Shown one piece after another: positions 16,223 to 23,748 of a stretch of 64,000 nt of DNA. The notes beneath the pieces were generated by a model, which did no database searches, was not told the origin of the DNA, and worked only from the letters and a program-made list of their open reading frames with translations. Position 1 is the first letter of the stretch; every line of letters starts with the position of its first letter. Location of the stretch: positions 1-64,000 of the forward strand of contig NZ_JOIU01000032.1 in the NCBI RefSeq assembly GCF_000720135.1, in the 5' to 3' direction. The translations under genes and the position numbers were made by a program. Origin of the DNA: Streptomyces sp. NRRL S-1022. Lineage in GTDB: Bacteria > Actinomycetota > Actinomycetes > Streptomycetales > Streptomycetaceae.

Positions 16223-17430
16223 GGGCCGCCCTGCGCGACCACGTCGGCCGGCTGACCGACGGCGAGCTGCCCGCGTACGTCTACGACCTCCCGGACCTGC
16301 GCGAGCACGTCCGGGCCGTCCGGGCCGCGCTGCCGGACCGTGTCGAGCTGCTGTACGCGGCCAAGGCCAACGCCGACCCCCGGATCCTCGGCGCACTCGC
16401 CGGTCACGTCGACGGTTTCGAGGTGGCCTCCGGCGGCGAACTCGGCCATGTCCGCGCCCTGTTTCCCGACGCGCCGATCGCCTTCGGAGGCCCCGGCAAG
16501 ACCCCGCAGGAGCTGGCCCGGGCACTCGACGCCGGAGTGGAGCGCCTGCACGTCGAGAGCGCGCACGAACTCCGACTGCTCGCGTCCCTGTCGGCCGGCC
16601 GGACGGCCGACGTCCTCCTCCGCGTCAACCTCCCCGTCGATCCCGGCCGGGCCGCCCTGGTCATGGGCGGACACCCCAGTCCCTTCGGCATGGACCCCGC
16701 CCAACTGGACCACTGCCTGGAGCTGATCGCCGCCGTCCCCGGCATCCGGCTGCGCGGCCTCCACCTCCACCTGGCCAGCGGCCTCACGGCCCCGGCCCAG
16801 CTGGCGCTCATCGACGAGATCCTGACCTGGGCCGAGGACTGGGCGCGCCGGCGCGGCGTGGACCTGTCCGAGGTGAACGCCGGAGGGGGGATGGCCGTCG
16901 ACTACGCGCATCCGCACACGAGGTTCGACTGGCCCGCCTTCGGCGCCGGACTGCGCAGGCGCCTGGCCCGCCACCCCCGCCTCACCCTGCGGATCGAACC
17001 CGGTCGCTCGCTCACCGCGTACTGCGGCTGGTACGTCACCCAGGTCCTGGACCTCAAGTGCAGCCGCGGCCAGGCGTTCGCCGTGCTGCGCGGCGGCACC
17101 CACCACCTGCGCACCCCGGCCGCGAAACAGCACGACCAGCCGTTCGAGGTGATCCCCGACGACGTCTGGCCGCGGCCCTGGGGCCGACCGGAGGCCCGCG
17201 ACGAGCCGGTGACCCTGGTCGGACAGCTGTGCACCCCCAAGGACGTCCTGGCCCGCCGCGTCAGGGTCGAACGGCTGCGCGTCGGCGACCGGGTCGCCTT
17301 CGCCATGGCCGGCGCCTACGCCTGGAACATCTCCCACCACGCCTTCCTGATGCACCCCCGCCCGGCCTTCCACCACCTCGACGAAGCGGAGGCCCCCGGC
17401 CCGGGCGCGTACACCCGCCGCCGGTCATGA
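16219..17430 (+). CDS. PLP-dependent decarboxylase (SbnH/PvsE-like, fold type III)
   Basis: A 403-residue enzyme of the ornithine/diaminopimelate-decarboxylase class. The pyridoxal phosphate lysine is in ELLYAAKANADP near residue 51. The family segments GFEVASGGEL, FGGPGKTP, GLHLHLASG, VNAGGGM and RIEPGRSL follow, and GQLCTPKD carries the second-subunit cysteine. In staphyloferrin B and vibrioferrin pathways such an enzyme (SbnH, PvsE) decarboxylates a citryl amino acid or supplies a diamine. Start GTG 16219 overlaps the preceding stop by four bases; the frame is open further left only as a shadow. I infer that it shapes the amine part of the siderophore. A plain diamine-producing role is the alternative. 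Confidence 0.87.
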   Translation: MRAALRDHVGRLTDGELPAYVYDLPDLREHVRAVRAALPDRVELLYAAKANADPRILGALAGHVDGFEVASGGELGHVRALFPDAPIAFGGPGKTPQELARALDAGVERLHVESAHELRLLASLSAGRTADVLLRVNLPVDPGRAALVMGGHPSPFGMDPAQLDHCLELIAAVPGIRLRGLHLHLASGLTAPAQLALIDEILTWAEDWARRRGVDLSEVNAGGGMAVDYAHPHTRFDWPAFGAGLRRRLARHPRLTLRIEPGRSLTAYCGWYVTQVLDLKCSRGQAFAVLRGGTHHLRTPAAKQHDQPFEVIPDDVWPRPWGRPEARDEPVTLVGQLCTPKDVLARRVRVERLRVGDRVAFAMAGAYAWNISHHAFLMHPRPAFHHLDEAEAPGPGAYTRRRS

Positions 17431-18791
17431 GCGCGGGCTCCCGCCTGCCGGTGCGGGCCGTGCTCACCGGCCGGGGCTTCCGCCGCTACCTGCTCGGACA
17501 GCTGACGTCCAACATCGGCACCTGGATGCAGCGCGCCGCCCAGGACCTGCTCGTCCTGGACCTCACCGGCGGCAGCGGCAGCGCGGTCGGCACCGTGACC
17601 GCGCTGCAGTTCCTGCCGCAGACCCTGTTCGGCCTGACCGGAGGCGTCCTCGCCGACCGGTACCCCAGGCGGCGGCTCCTGCTGCTCACCCAGTCGGCCA
17701 TGGGAGCGCAGTCGCTCCTGCTCGGCGTGCTGACCGTCACCGGGCAAGGGAACCTGTGGTCCGTCCACGCGCTGGCCTTCGCCCTCGGCACCGCCACCGC
17801 CGTGGACGGTCCCGCCCGCAACGCCTACATCTGCGAGCTGGTCGCGCGCGAGGGCGTGGCCACCGCGGTCAGCCTCAACTCCGCCCAGTTCAACGTGGCC
17901 CGGTGCCTCGGCCCCGCACTCGCCGGTCCGACCGTCGCCGCCGTCGGCACGGGCCCGGTGTTCCTCGTGAACGCGGCCTCGTACCTGGCCGTCCTGTACG
18001 GCCTGATCACCATCCGGACGGACGGCGCGGACCCCCCGGGCGAGCGCGGCCGGCCCCGGCCCGGCCGTACCCGGCCACGCGACGCCTTCCGCCACATCGC
18101 CACCACACCCGAACTGCTCGTGCCGGTCGTCCTCATCGCCTTCGTCGGCACCTTCGGCCTCAACTTCCAGGTCACCCTCTCGCTGGTGGCGATCACGGCC
18201 TTCCACACGGGCGCCGCCGCCTTCGGCTGGCTCTCCGCCGCCTACGCCCTGGGCAGCCTCGCCGGCGCGCTCCACGGGGCGAGCCGCGGCAGGCGGCCGA
18301 CGGTACGCCGGCTGGCCGTCACCACGGTCGTCTTCGGGGCACTGGAGGCCGCGCTGGGCCTGATGCCGGGCTACGGCACGTTCGCGGCCCTGCTGATCCC
18401 CACCGGTTTCGCCGCGGTGACCGTGACCACGACCGCCAACGCGCTGACGCAGCTGCACGCCGACCCGCACCTGCGGGGCCGCGTCCTGTCCGTCTACCTC
18501 CTGGTCCTGCTGGGCGGCACCCCGGTGGGCGCCCCACTGGCCGGCATGGTGGCGGACGCCTTCGGCGCCCGTTCCACGCTGCTCCTGGGCGGTGTCGTCT
18601 CGGCTTGCTCCGCGCTCGCGCTCCCCGTCCTGCGGCCGTTGTCAGCGGCTGCGGCCGTCGTCTCCACCGCGCGGCCGGCTTCCGGGGGTTCCAGCTCTGT
18701 GAACGGCTTCATCCCCGACCTGTCCGGGGGCGGCCCGGAGACTCGTCCGGGACCCGACCGACGGTCGGGCCCAGCCGATGGCCACGAGTGA
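17427..18791 (+). CDS. MFS exporter, EntS-like (siderophore export)
   Basis: A 454-residue major-facilitator protein with about twelve transmembrane segments. It starts RRYLLGQLTSNIGTWMQRAA, the typical first helix of the MFS_3/EntS group, and has the inter-helix motif GGVLADRYPRRRLL. EntS, PvsC and SbnD-type exporters expel newly made siderophores. Its ATG overlaps the decarboxylase stop (ATGA), which ties it to the biosynthetic operon. The last 50 residues are hydrophilic and proline-rich and lie in the cytoplasm. No ABC importer or siderophore-binding lipoprotein is encoded in this window, so uptake genes must lie elsewhere. Confidence 0.88.
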   Translation: MSAGSRLPVRAVLTGRGFRRYLLGQLTSNIGTWMQRAAQDLLVLDLTGGSGSAVGTVTALQFLPQTLFGLTGGVLADRYPRRRLLLLTQSAMGAQSLLLGVLTVTGQGNLWSVHALAFALGTATAVDGPARNAYICELVAREGVATAVSLNSAQFNVARCLGPALAGPTVAAVGTGPVFLVNAASYLAVLYGLITIRTDGADPPGERGRPRPGRTRPRDAFRHIATTPELLVPVVLIAFVGTFGLNFQVTLSLVAITAFHTGAAAFGWLSAAYALGSLAGALHGASRGRRPTVRRLAVTTVVFGALEAALGLMPGYGTFAALLIPTGFAAVTVTTTANALTQLHADPHLRGRVLSVYLLVLLGGTPVGAPLAGMVADAFGARSTLLLGGVVSACSALALPVLRPLSAAAAVVSTARPASGGSSSVNGFIPDLSGGGPETRPGPDRRSGPADGHE

Positions 18792-18891
18792 CCTGCCGGC
18801 GCCGGCCGCGCACCGTCCGTGTGCGCCGTGAGCCCCTGATGTGGGCGAAGCGACCCCCGCTGTTATTCAATGAAGTGTGGTCCGAGTACGG

Positions 18892-18910
18892 CCCCGGCGC
18901 CGCGCCGGGG
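18892..18910 (+). repeat. Hairpin in the leader of the PP2C gene
   Basis: The arms CCCCGGCG and CGCCGGGG are perfect complements with a three-base loop. The structure ends 17 bases before the ATG at 18928, so it would lie in the leader RNA. It could be a weak terminator for the exporter gene upstream or could modulate translation. No run of T follows. Confidence 0.4.
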
Positions 18911-18927
18911 ATTGCTGAGAGAGCCGC

Positions 18928-21093
18928 ATGGACTCCACCCCTGCCACCCCCTCCTCCTCGTCCGCTTCGGCGTTCGACCTGGTCAGCAGCGCCCTGGGGC
19001 GGTACATCCCGCGCGGCGGAGCGGCCGGGGACGCGCGTTCCGCCGACGCGCGGGGCGACCGCGGCACGCGCGCTCCCGGTGATCCGGCGGGCGGCCGGCA
19101 GGAGCAGATCCTCGGCGCGGTCAACCTGGACGGGGAGCTGACCGTCACCCGCTGCAATCTGGACGCCCCGGTGTTCGCGGGTCTCGACGCCAGGGTCGGC
19201 AGGCCGTTCGTCGAGCTGCTGCCGCCCGGGGACGTACCGACGGTCACCCGGCGGCTGCGGCAGGTCCTGGAGACCGGTGAGGCGCATGTCGCCCGGATCC
19301 AGCGGCTGCGGCGCGGCGACGGGTCGGAGCTGGTGGTCTCGATGAGCATCCTGCCCGCCGCGGGGCCCGAGGAGGGCCTGACCGTCTCCGTGATCGCGAT
19401 GGCCAGGAGGCTGCACCTCTACGCCGCCGAGACCGCGATCGGCACCTCGCTGGACATCTGCGAGACCGCGCAGTCGCTGGCGGAGTCCCTGCTGGCCTGG
19501 GGGGAGGTGGCCGCCGTCGACCTCGACTTCGCGGTGTGGACGGGCGAGGGGGTCACCGGGCAGGCGAAGGGGCGCATCCGGCTGCGGCGGGCGGCGCTGG
19601 TGCCGGACCGGGCCTGGCCCGAGGACTACGTGACGCCGGGCGAGGATCTTCCCGGCGACGCGAGCCGGCTGCTGGCGCAGGCGGTACTGCGGGACGACGC
19701 CCCGCAGACCATCGTCATACCCGACCGGGAGGCGGTCGAGCGGGTCCTGGGCAGTCCCCGGGTGGTGCGTGCCCTGGTGCCCGGTGACCGGTCGGCGGGT
19801 GTGGCGTGCATACCGCTGGTCCTGGACGGCACGCCGCCCGTCGTGCTGGGCGTGGCGGAGGTCTGGCGGCGGGCGGACCACCCCTTCCGCGACGGCGAGC
19901 TGTTCGACCTGCAGGAACTGGTGGCCCGGACCGCCCACCACGTCGACCTGGCGCGGCAGCACCAGCGCGAGCACACGCAGGTACTGGCCCTGCAGCGCCG
20001 GCTCCTGCCCCGGACCGGCGGCGACACCGTCGAGATCGCCAGCATCTACCAGCCCGCCACCCCCGACAGCGCGGGCGTCGGCGGCGACTGGGTGAACAGC
20101 TTCCCGCTGCCGGACGGCCGTACCGCGCTGGTGGTCGGTGACGTCGTCGGGCACGGCCTGGGAGCCGCGGCGACCATGGGCCAGCTCAGCATGGAGGCCC
20201 GCGCGCTGCTGTCCGCGGGGCTCGCGCCCGACGAGGTGCTGGAGCACCTGGACGAGACCGTGTCGCTGCTGGACGACGCGGAGTCCGGGCTGACGGCCGG
20301 CTACAGCGCGCTCGGGTCGACCTGCTGCATCGCCCTCTACGACCCGGTCGGCCACCACGTGACCCTGTCCAGCGCCGGCCACCTCCCGCCGGTCCTGATC
20401 CGCCCGGACGGGCGGGCGGGCCCGCTCGCGGTCCGTCCGCACCCCGGGCTGGGCGCCGAGTTCGCGCTGCGGGAACCGTTCGACGTGCACACCTTCGAGG
20501 CACCGCCGGGCTCCCTGCTCGCCCTCTACACCGACGGCCTGGTGGAGGATCCGGCCGTGCCGATCGACGAGGGCATCGGCAGGCTGGCGGACGCCGTGTC
20601 CGCGGTGCACCCCTGGGACAGGCTGCAGCAGGCCGCGCGGCACGTCGTCGCCGCGCTGGCACCCGCGCACCAGCGCGACGACGTCACCCTGCTGCTCGCG
20701 CGGATGATCGGCTACCGCAAGGGGGACACCGCGACCTGGCGGCTGCCCGCCCGCTACGACGCCCCCGCGCGGGCCCGCGCGCAGGTCTCGGCGCTGCTGC
20801 GGCAGTGGCGCACCCGGGACGACACCCGGGAGGCCGTGCTGGTGCTGGTCAGCGAGCTGGTCACGAACGCGGTGTGCTTCGCCACCGGCCCCGTCACCGT
20901 ACGGCTGATCAGGGCCGGTCACGGCCTGCTGTGCGAGGTGGGCGACACCGGCAACGGCAGGCCGCGGCTGCGGCGGGGCGGCCCGTTGGACGACGCCGGG
21001 CGCGGCCTGCACGTCGTGCACCGGCTCACCACGCGGTGGGGGGTGCGGTGGACGGACACCGGCAAGGTGGTCTGGGCCGAGGTCGCGAGGTGA
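18928..21093 (+). CDS. SpoIIE-type PP2C phosphatase with PAS, GAF and HATPase domains
   Basis: A 721-residue signalling protein. Residues 1-57 are disordered, about 58-160 is PAS-like, and about 165-350 is GAF-like and likely binds a small ligand. The PP2C domain runs from about 370 to 590, with metal-site segments GVGGDWVNSF, GDVVGHG, YTDGLVED and QRDDVTLLL all intact. The last 125 residues form a GHKL ATPase of the anti-sigma type (SELVTNAVCFA and DDAGRGLHVVHRL). Such proteins dephosphorylate STAS anti-anti-sigma factors and may bind sigma factors through the ATPase domain. No STAS gene is nearby. There is no membrane segment. It converges on the type III PKS gene. Confidence 0.9.
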   Translation: MDSTPATPSSSSASAFDLVSSALGRYIPRGGAAGDARSADARGDRGTRAPGDPAGGRQEQILGAVNLDGELTVTRCNLDAPVFAGLDARVGRPFVELLPPGDVPTVTRRLRQVLETGEAHVARIQRLRRGDGSELVVSMSILPAAGPEEGLTVSVIAMARRLHLYAAETAIGTSLDICETAQSLAESLLAWGEVAAVDLDFAVWTGEGVTGQAKGRIRLRRAALVPDRAWPEDYVTPGEDLPGDASRLLAQAVLRDDAPQTIVIPDREAVERVLGSPRVVRALVPGDRSAGVACIPLVLDGTPPVVLGVAEVWRRADHPFRDGELFDLQELVARTAHHVDLARQHQREHTQVLALQRRLLPRTGGDTVEIASIYQPATPDSAGVGGDWVNSFPLPDGRTALVVGDVVGHGLGAAATMGQLSMEARALLSAGLAPDEVLEHLDETVSLLDDAESGLTAGYSALGSTCCIALYDPVGHHVTLSSAGHLPPVLIRPDGRAGPLAVRPHPGLGAEFALREPFDVHTFEAPPGSLLALYTDGLVEDPAVPIDEGIGRLADAVSAVHPWDRLQQAARHVVAALAPAHQRDDVTLLLARMIGYRKGDTATWRLPARYDAPARARAQVSALLRQWRTRDDTREAVLVLVSELVTNAVCFATGPVTVRLIRAGHGLLCEVGDTGNGRPRLRRGGPLDDAGRGLHVVHRLTTRWGVRWTDTGKVVWAEVAR

Positions 21094-21112
21094 CCCCGGT
21101 CACGCGCCGGGG
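21094..21112. terminator. Short GC hairpin between convergent genes
   Basis: CCCCGG and CCGGGG arms with a seven-base loop directly follow the PP2C stop codon and lie just before the stop of the leftward PKS gene. The position suits a bidirectional terminator. It lacks a T run, as is common in Streptomyces, and the stem is short. Confidence 0.4.
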
Positions 21113-21118
21113 AGCGGG

Positions 21119-22306
21119 CTACAGCCACTCTCCCGCGAGGGCGGTGGCGGTGAGGCCCGGTGCCGCCGCGTACAGCACGGCGCGGTCGCCCGGCTTCTGC
21201 CGCCCGGAGTCGTACGCCCGCCGCAGGATGTCGAACACGGCGGCGCCCCCGCGGTTGCCGCTGGTGTAGCTGTCCCGGCTGTGGTCCAGCAGCCCCGACG
21301 GCCAGGTGGCGGGCATCGTCTGCTCCATGTACTCCAGCACCCGCGTCCCTCCGGGGTGCGCGAGCAGGACGTCGGGGTGCCAGGCGTCGGGGGAGTCCTG
21401 GTACCGGGTGCGCAGCCACTCCCACATCGCGGTGACCGTCTCCTGCACGGCGCGCGGCCCGCGCCGGTCCATCACGAAGTGGGTGCCGTCCGCCCGCGTC
21501 TCCAGGCGGTGCAGGTCCTGGGTGCCGGGCAGGGTGTGGTGCCAGGCGGCGTCCAGCCGCAGCACCGACTCGCGCCGCGGGCGGCCCGTGACCACCGCGG
21601 CGACCGCGGTGTCCGCGAACAGCAACCGGACGATCAGCGACTCCAGGGTGTCGTCCGCGGGCTGGTAGGTGGTGCTGAGTGCCTCCGAGATGACGACCAG
21701 GACCACCCGGTCGGGGTCGGCGGCCACCAGGTCCGCCGCCAGCGCCAGGGAGCGGGTCCCCGCGATGCAGGCCCACTGCGTGGCCGGCAGCAGCATCGCG
21801 TCGTTGCGGAGCCGCAGCCTGTTGGCCAGGGTTATGTCCAGACCCGGCAGCGCCGGGGTGGTGGAGTTGCTCGTGATCAGGCAGTCGACGTCGGCGACGT
21901 CCAGTCCGGCGATCTGCAGGGCGCCGCGCGCCGCGTGCTCCCCGTAGGACTGCACGGCCTCCCAGGCCGGCGCGGTGCGCTCCTGGACGGTCTGCGGCGC
22001 GGGTATGGTCCCGAGGGCGGCGATCGCGCGGTCCGCGTCCTGCTGGGTGAACCCCTCGCCGGCCAGGGCCTGTTGGGCCTGCTCGACGCCGACGGCGCGC
22101 AGGGCGCCGCCGTCGCCGGGCGCCACGGCGCTCTCCAGCGGCAGCATCCACCCTCGGGTCTCGATGCCCGTACCGGCCGCGATGCCGTCGATCCGCGGTG
22201 CCCAGGCGGCATGCGGGTGGCGGCCGCGCACCTCCGCCACGATCTGGCTGGTCTTCACGGCGTGCTCGCCGTGTATCACGGCAGGAGGACACAGGTAAGC
22301 GGCCAT
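21119..22306 (-). CDS. Divergent type III polyketide synthase
   Basis: A 395-residue enzyme of the chalcone-synthase superfamily. The catalytic triad can be placed at Cys180 (ATQWACIAGTRSL), His317 (LLAHPGGTRVLEYM) and Asn351 (SGNRGGAAVFDIL). The C-terminal signature GFGPGLT of plant and RppA-like enzymes appears as AAAPGLT, and the glycine before the active cysteine is alanine, so it belongs to an unusual branch. Such enzymes extend an acyl-CoA with malonyl-CoA and cyclise it to a pyrone, resorcinol or naphthol. ATG 22306 follows AAAGGTG and fits the family N-terminus. No tailoring enzyme is adjacent, so the product cannot be predicted. Confidence 0.85.
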   Translation of the reverse strand: MAAYLCPPAVIHGEHAVKTSQIVAEVRGRHPHAAWAPRIDGIAAGTGIETRGWMLPLESAVAPGDGGALRAVGVEQAQQALAGEGFTQQDADRAIAALGTIPAPQTVQERTAPAWEAVQSYGEHAARGALQIAGLDVADVDCLITSNSTTPALPGLDITLANRLRLRNDAMLLPATQWACIAGTRSLALAADLVAADPDRVVLVVISEALSTTYQPADDTLESLIVRLLFADTAVAAVVTGRPRRESVLRLDAAWHHTLPGTQDLHRLETRADGTHFVMDRRGPRAVQETVTAMWEWLRTRYQDSPDAWHPDVLLAHPGGTRVLEYMEQTMPATWPSGLLDHSRDSYTSGNRGGAAVFDILRRAYDSGRQKPGDRAVLYAAAPGLTATALAGEWL

Positions 22307-22539
22307 AAGGGGGCACCTTTTCAGGGGAAATAGGGAGGGAGGGGACACCGGATGGGCACCACTTCGTGGCTCGGTATCCGCTTCGAGCATGGCCGCTAAA
22401 GGGACATTTCCGCTGTGATGCAGACAACTTACGCAGACTCGGGATGCGTGACACGGCACACATCGCCGCACCGGCTCACGTCTGACTCGTCGTCAGCCCG
22501 GGCAGGGCAACCTAGTGGGCGGGTGGTGAGTCTCCTGTG

Positions 22540-22556
22540 CGATCACACCGTGATCG
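22540..22556. promoter_or_regulatory. 7-3-7 inverted repeat upstream of lipoprotein gene
   Basis: CGATCAC and GTGATCG form a perfect inverted repeat around ACC. It ends eight bases before the ribosome site GAGGAG of the lipoprotein gene, so a bound protein would block transcription or early elongation. The size suits a GntR- or Crp-like dimer. No regulator gene is adjacent. Confidence 0.4.
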
Positions 22557-22574
22557 GATCCACGAGGAGACATC

Positions 22575-23663
22575 ATCAACGCCATACGCAAGACCCTCAC
22601 CGCCACCGCCGTCGTCGGCACGGTCCTCGCGGGCTCCGCCGCGTGCGGAACGGTGGAGCAGCTCTCCGCCGGCAAGAAGCTCGACCGCGCCTTCGAGAAG
22701 CTGGGCGAGAAGAAGACGCTCTCCTTCCAGCTCGACCTCGACACCGACGTCGCGTCCCTGAAGGCGCTGGACGCCGGGTCCGACCCCGCGCCCGGCGAGG
22801 AGATACCGGATGAGGTCGCCAGGATGCTGAGCGGTGCGACGGTCACCTTCACCGTGCAGTCGAAGAAGCCGATGGACGAGTCCGGGCAGCAGGACCTCGT
22901 CGGCATGGCCATGAAGATCAGCAGCAAGGACGGCGACCTCGCCGAGTACCGGGTGATCGGCGACTCCGTCTACGTCCGGTCCGACGTCCGCGCCCTGGGC
23001 AGGATGACGGGCACCCCCGTACCCTCCGCCGACGACCTGCCCCCGCAGGCCGGGGCGCTCAAGGACGCTTTCGAGGGCAAGTGGGTCACGTTCAGCGTCA
23101 AGGAGATGGAGAAGTCGGCCGGCGGGGGCCGGGGAGCCCGGGGCGGTTCCGCGCGCGACCGGTCCCTCGACGCCAGGACGCAGAAGAAGCTCGTGCAGTC
23201 CCTGCGCGAGGTCGTCGCCCGTGAGGTGCGGCTCAGGACGGCCGGCGGCGGGGACGGCACCGAGCACATCACCGCCACGGCTCCTTTCCGTACGCTGATC
23301 ACCCAGCTGCTGCACGAGATCCGTCCGCTGGCGAAGGACCTGCCGCAGGGCGTGGAGCTGCCGACGGACAAGGACCTGAAGGACGCTCCCGACACCAAGG
23401 TGACGGCGGACTTCACGCTCAAGAACGGTGAGCTGTCCGAGGTGGACGTGGACCTCGCGGCCCTGGCCCGGAACGCCAAGGTCAGGAAGCTGGGCCTGAC
23501 TCTGAAGGTGAGCGACGGCACCAGGCCCACCGCCCCGGCCGGTGCCACGAAGCTGGACCTGAAGGACGTCATGGGCGGCCTGTTCGCCGGCCCGGCGATG
23601 AGCGACGCCGAGCTCGGCGGCAGCGACCTCGGCGGGCAGGACTTCCCGCAGGACGAGTTCTGA
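22575..23663 (+). CDS. Putative lipoprotein with non-canonical ATC start
   Basis: Read from ATC at 22575, the product has 362 residues: a short basic start (INAIRKTL), a hydrophobic stretch (TATAVVGTVLAG) and SAAC, with the lipid-modifiable cysteine at residue 24. The mature part has alternating strands and helices (KLSFQLDLDTD-like start, KVTADFTLKNGELSEVDVDL near the end), reminiscent of LolA/LppX-type lipid-binding lipoproteins, but the family is uncertain. An in-frame stop lies at 22551, and no ATG, GTG or TTG occurs between it and GTG 22653. That GTG would begin two residues after the cysteine and lose the signal peptide. GAGGAG at 22564-22569 is spaced correctly for ATC 22575. The lipobox has Ser at -3, a weak fit. 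Confidence 0.7.
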   Translation: MNAIRKTLTATAVVGTVLAGSAACGTVEQLSAGKKLDRAFEKLGEKKTLSFQLDLDTDVASLKALDAGSDPAPGEEIPDEVARMLSGATVTFTVQSKKPMDESGQQDLVGMAMKISSKDGDLAEYRVIGDSVYVRSDVRALGRMTGTPVPSADDLPPQAGALKDAFEGKWVTFSVKEMEKSAGGGRGARGGSARDRSLDARTQKKLVQSLREVVAREVRLRTAGGGDGTEHITATAPFRTLITQLLHEIRPLAKDLPQGVELPTDKDLKDAPDTKVTADFTLKNGELSEVDVDLAALARNAKVRKLGLTLKVSDGTRPTAPAGATKLDLKDVMGGLFAGPAMSDAELGGSDLGGQDFPQDEF

Positions 23664-23748
23664 CGAACCCGGTCCGGCACGTGTCGCCCCGGTGCACGAG
23701 CGGACGCGCCGGGACGGCTCGGGGACCGTACCCGGGAGCGGGGACGCG

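Noticed and set aside
12518..16525. A 1335-residue leftward open frame across the siderophore genes
   Set aside because: It is antisense to two genes with clear family motifs. Long shadow frames are usual in DNA with such third-position GC bias. The product has no domain and is Gln/Arg/Gly-rich.
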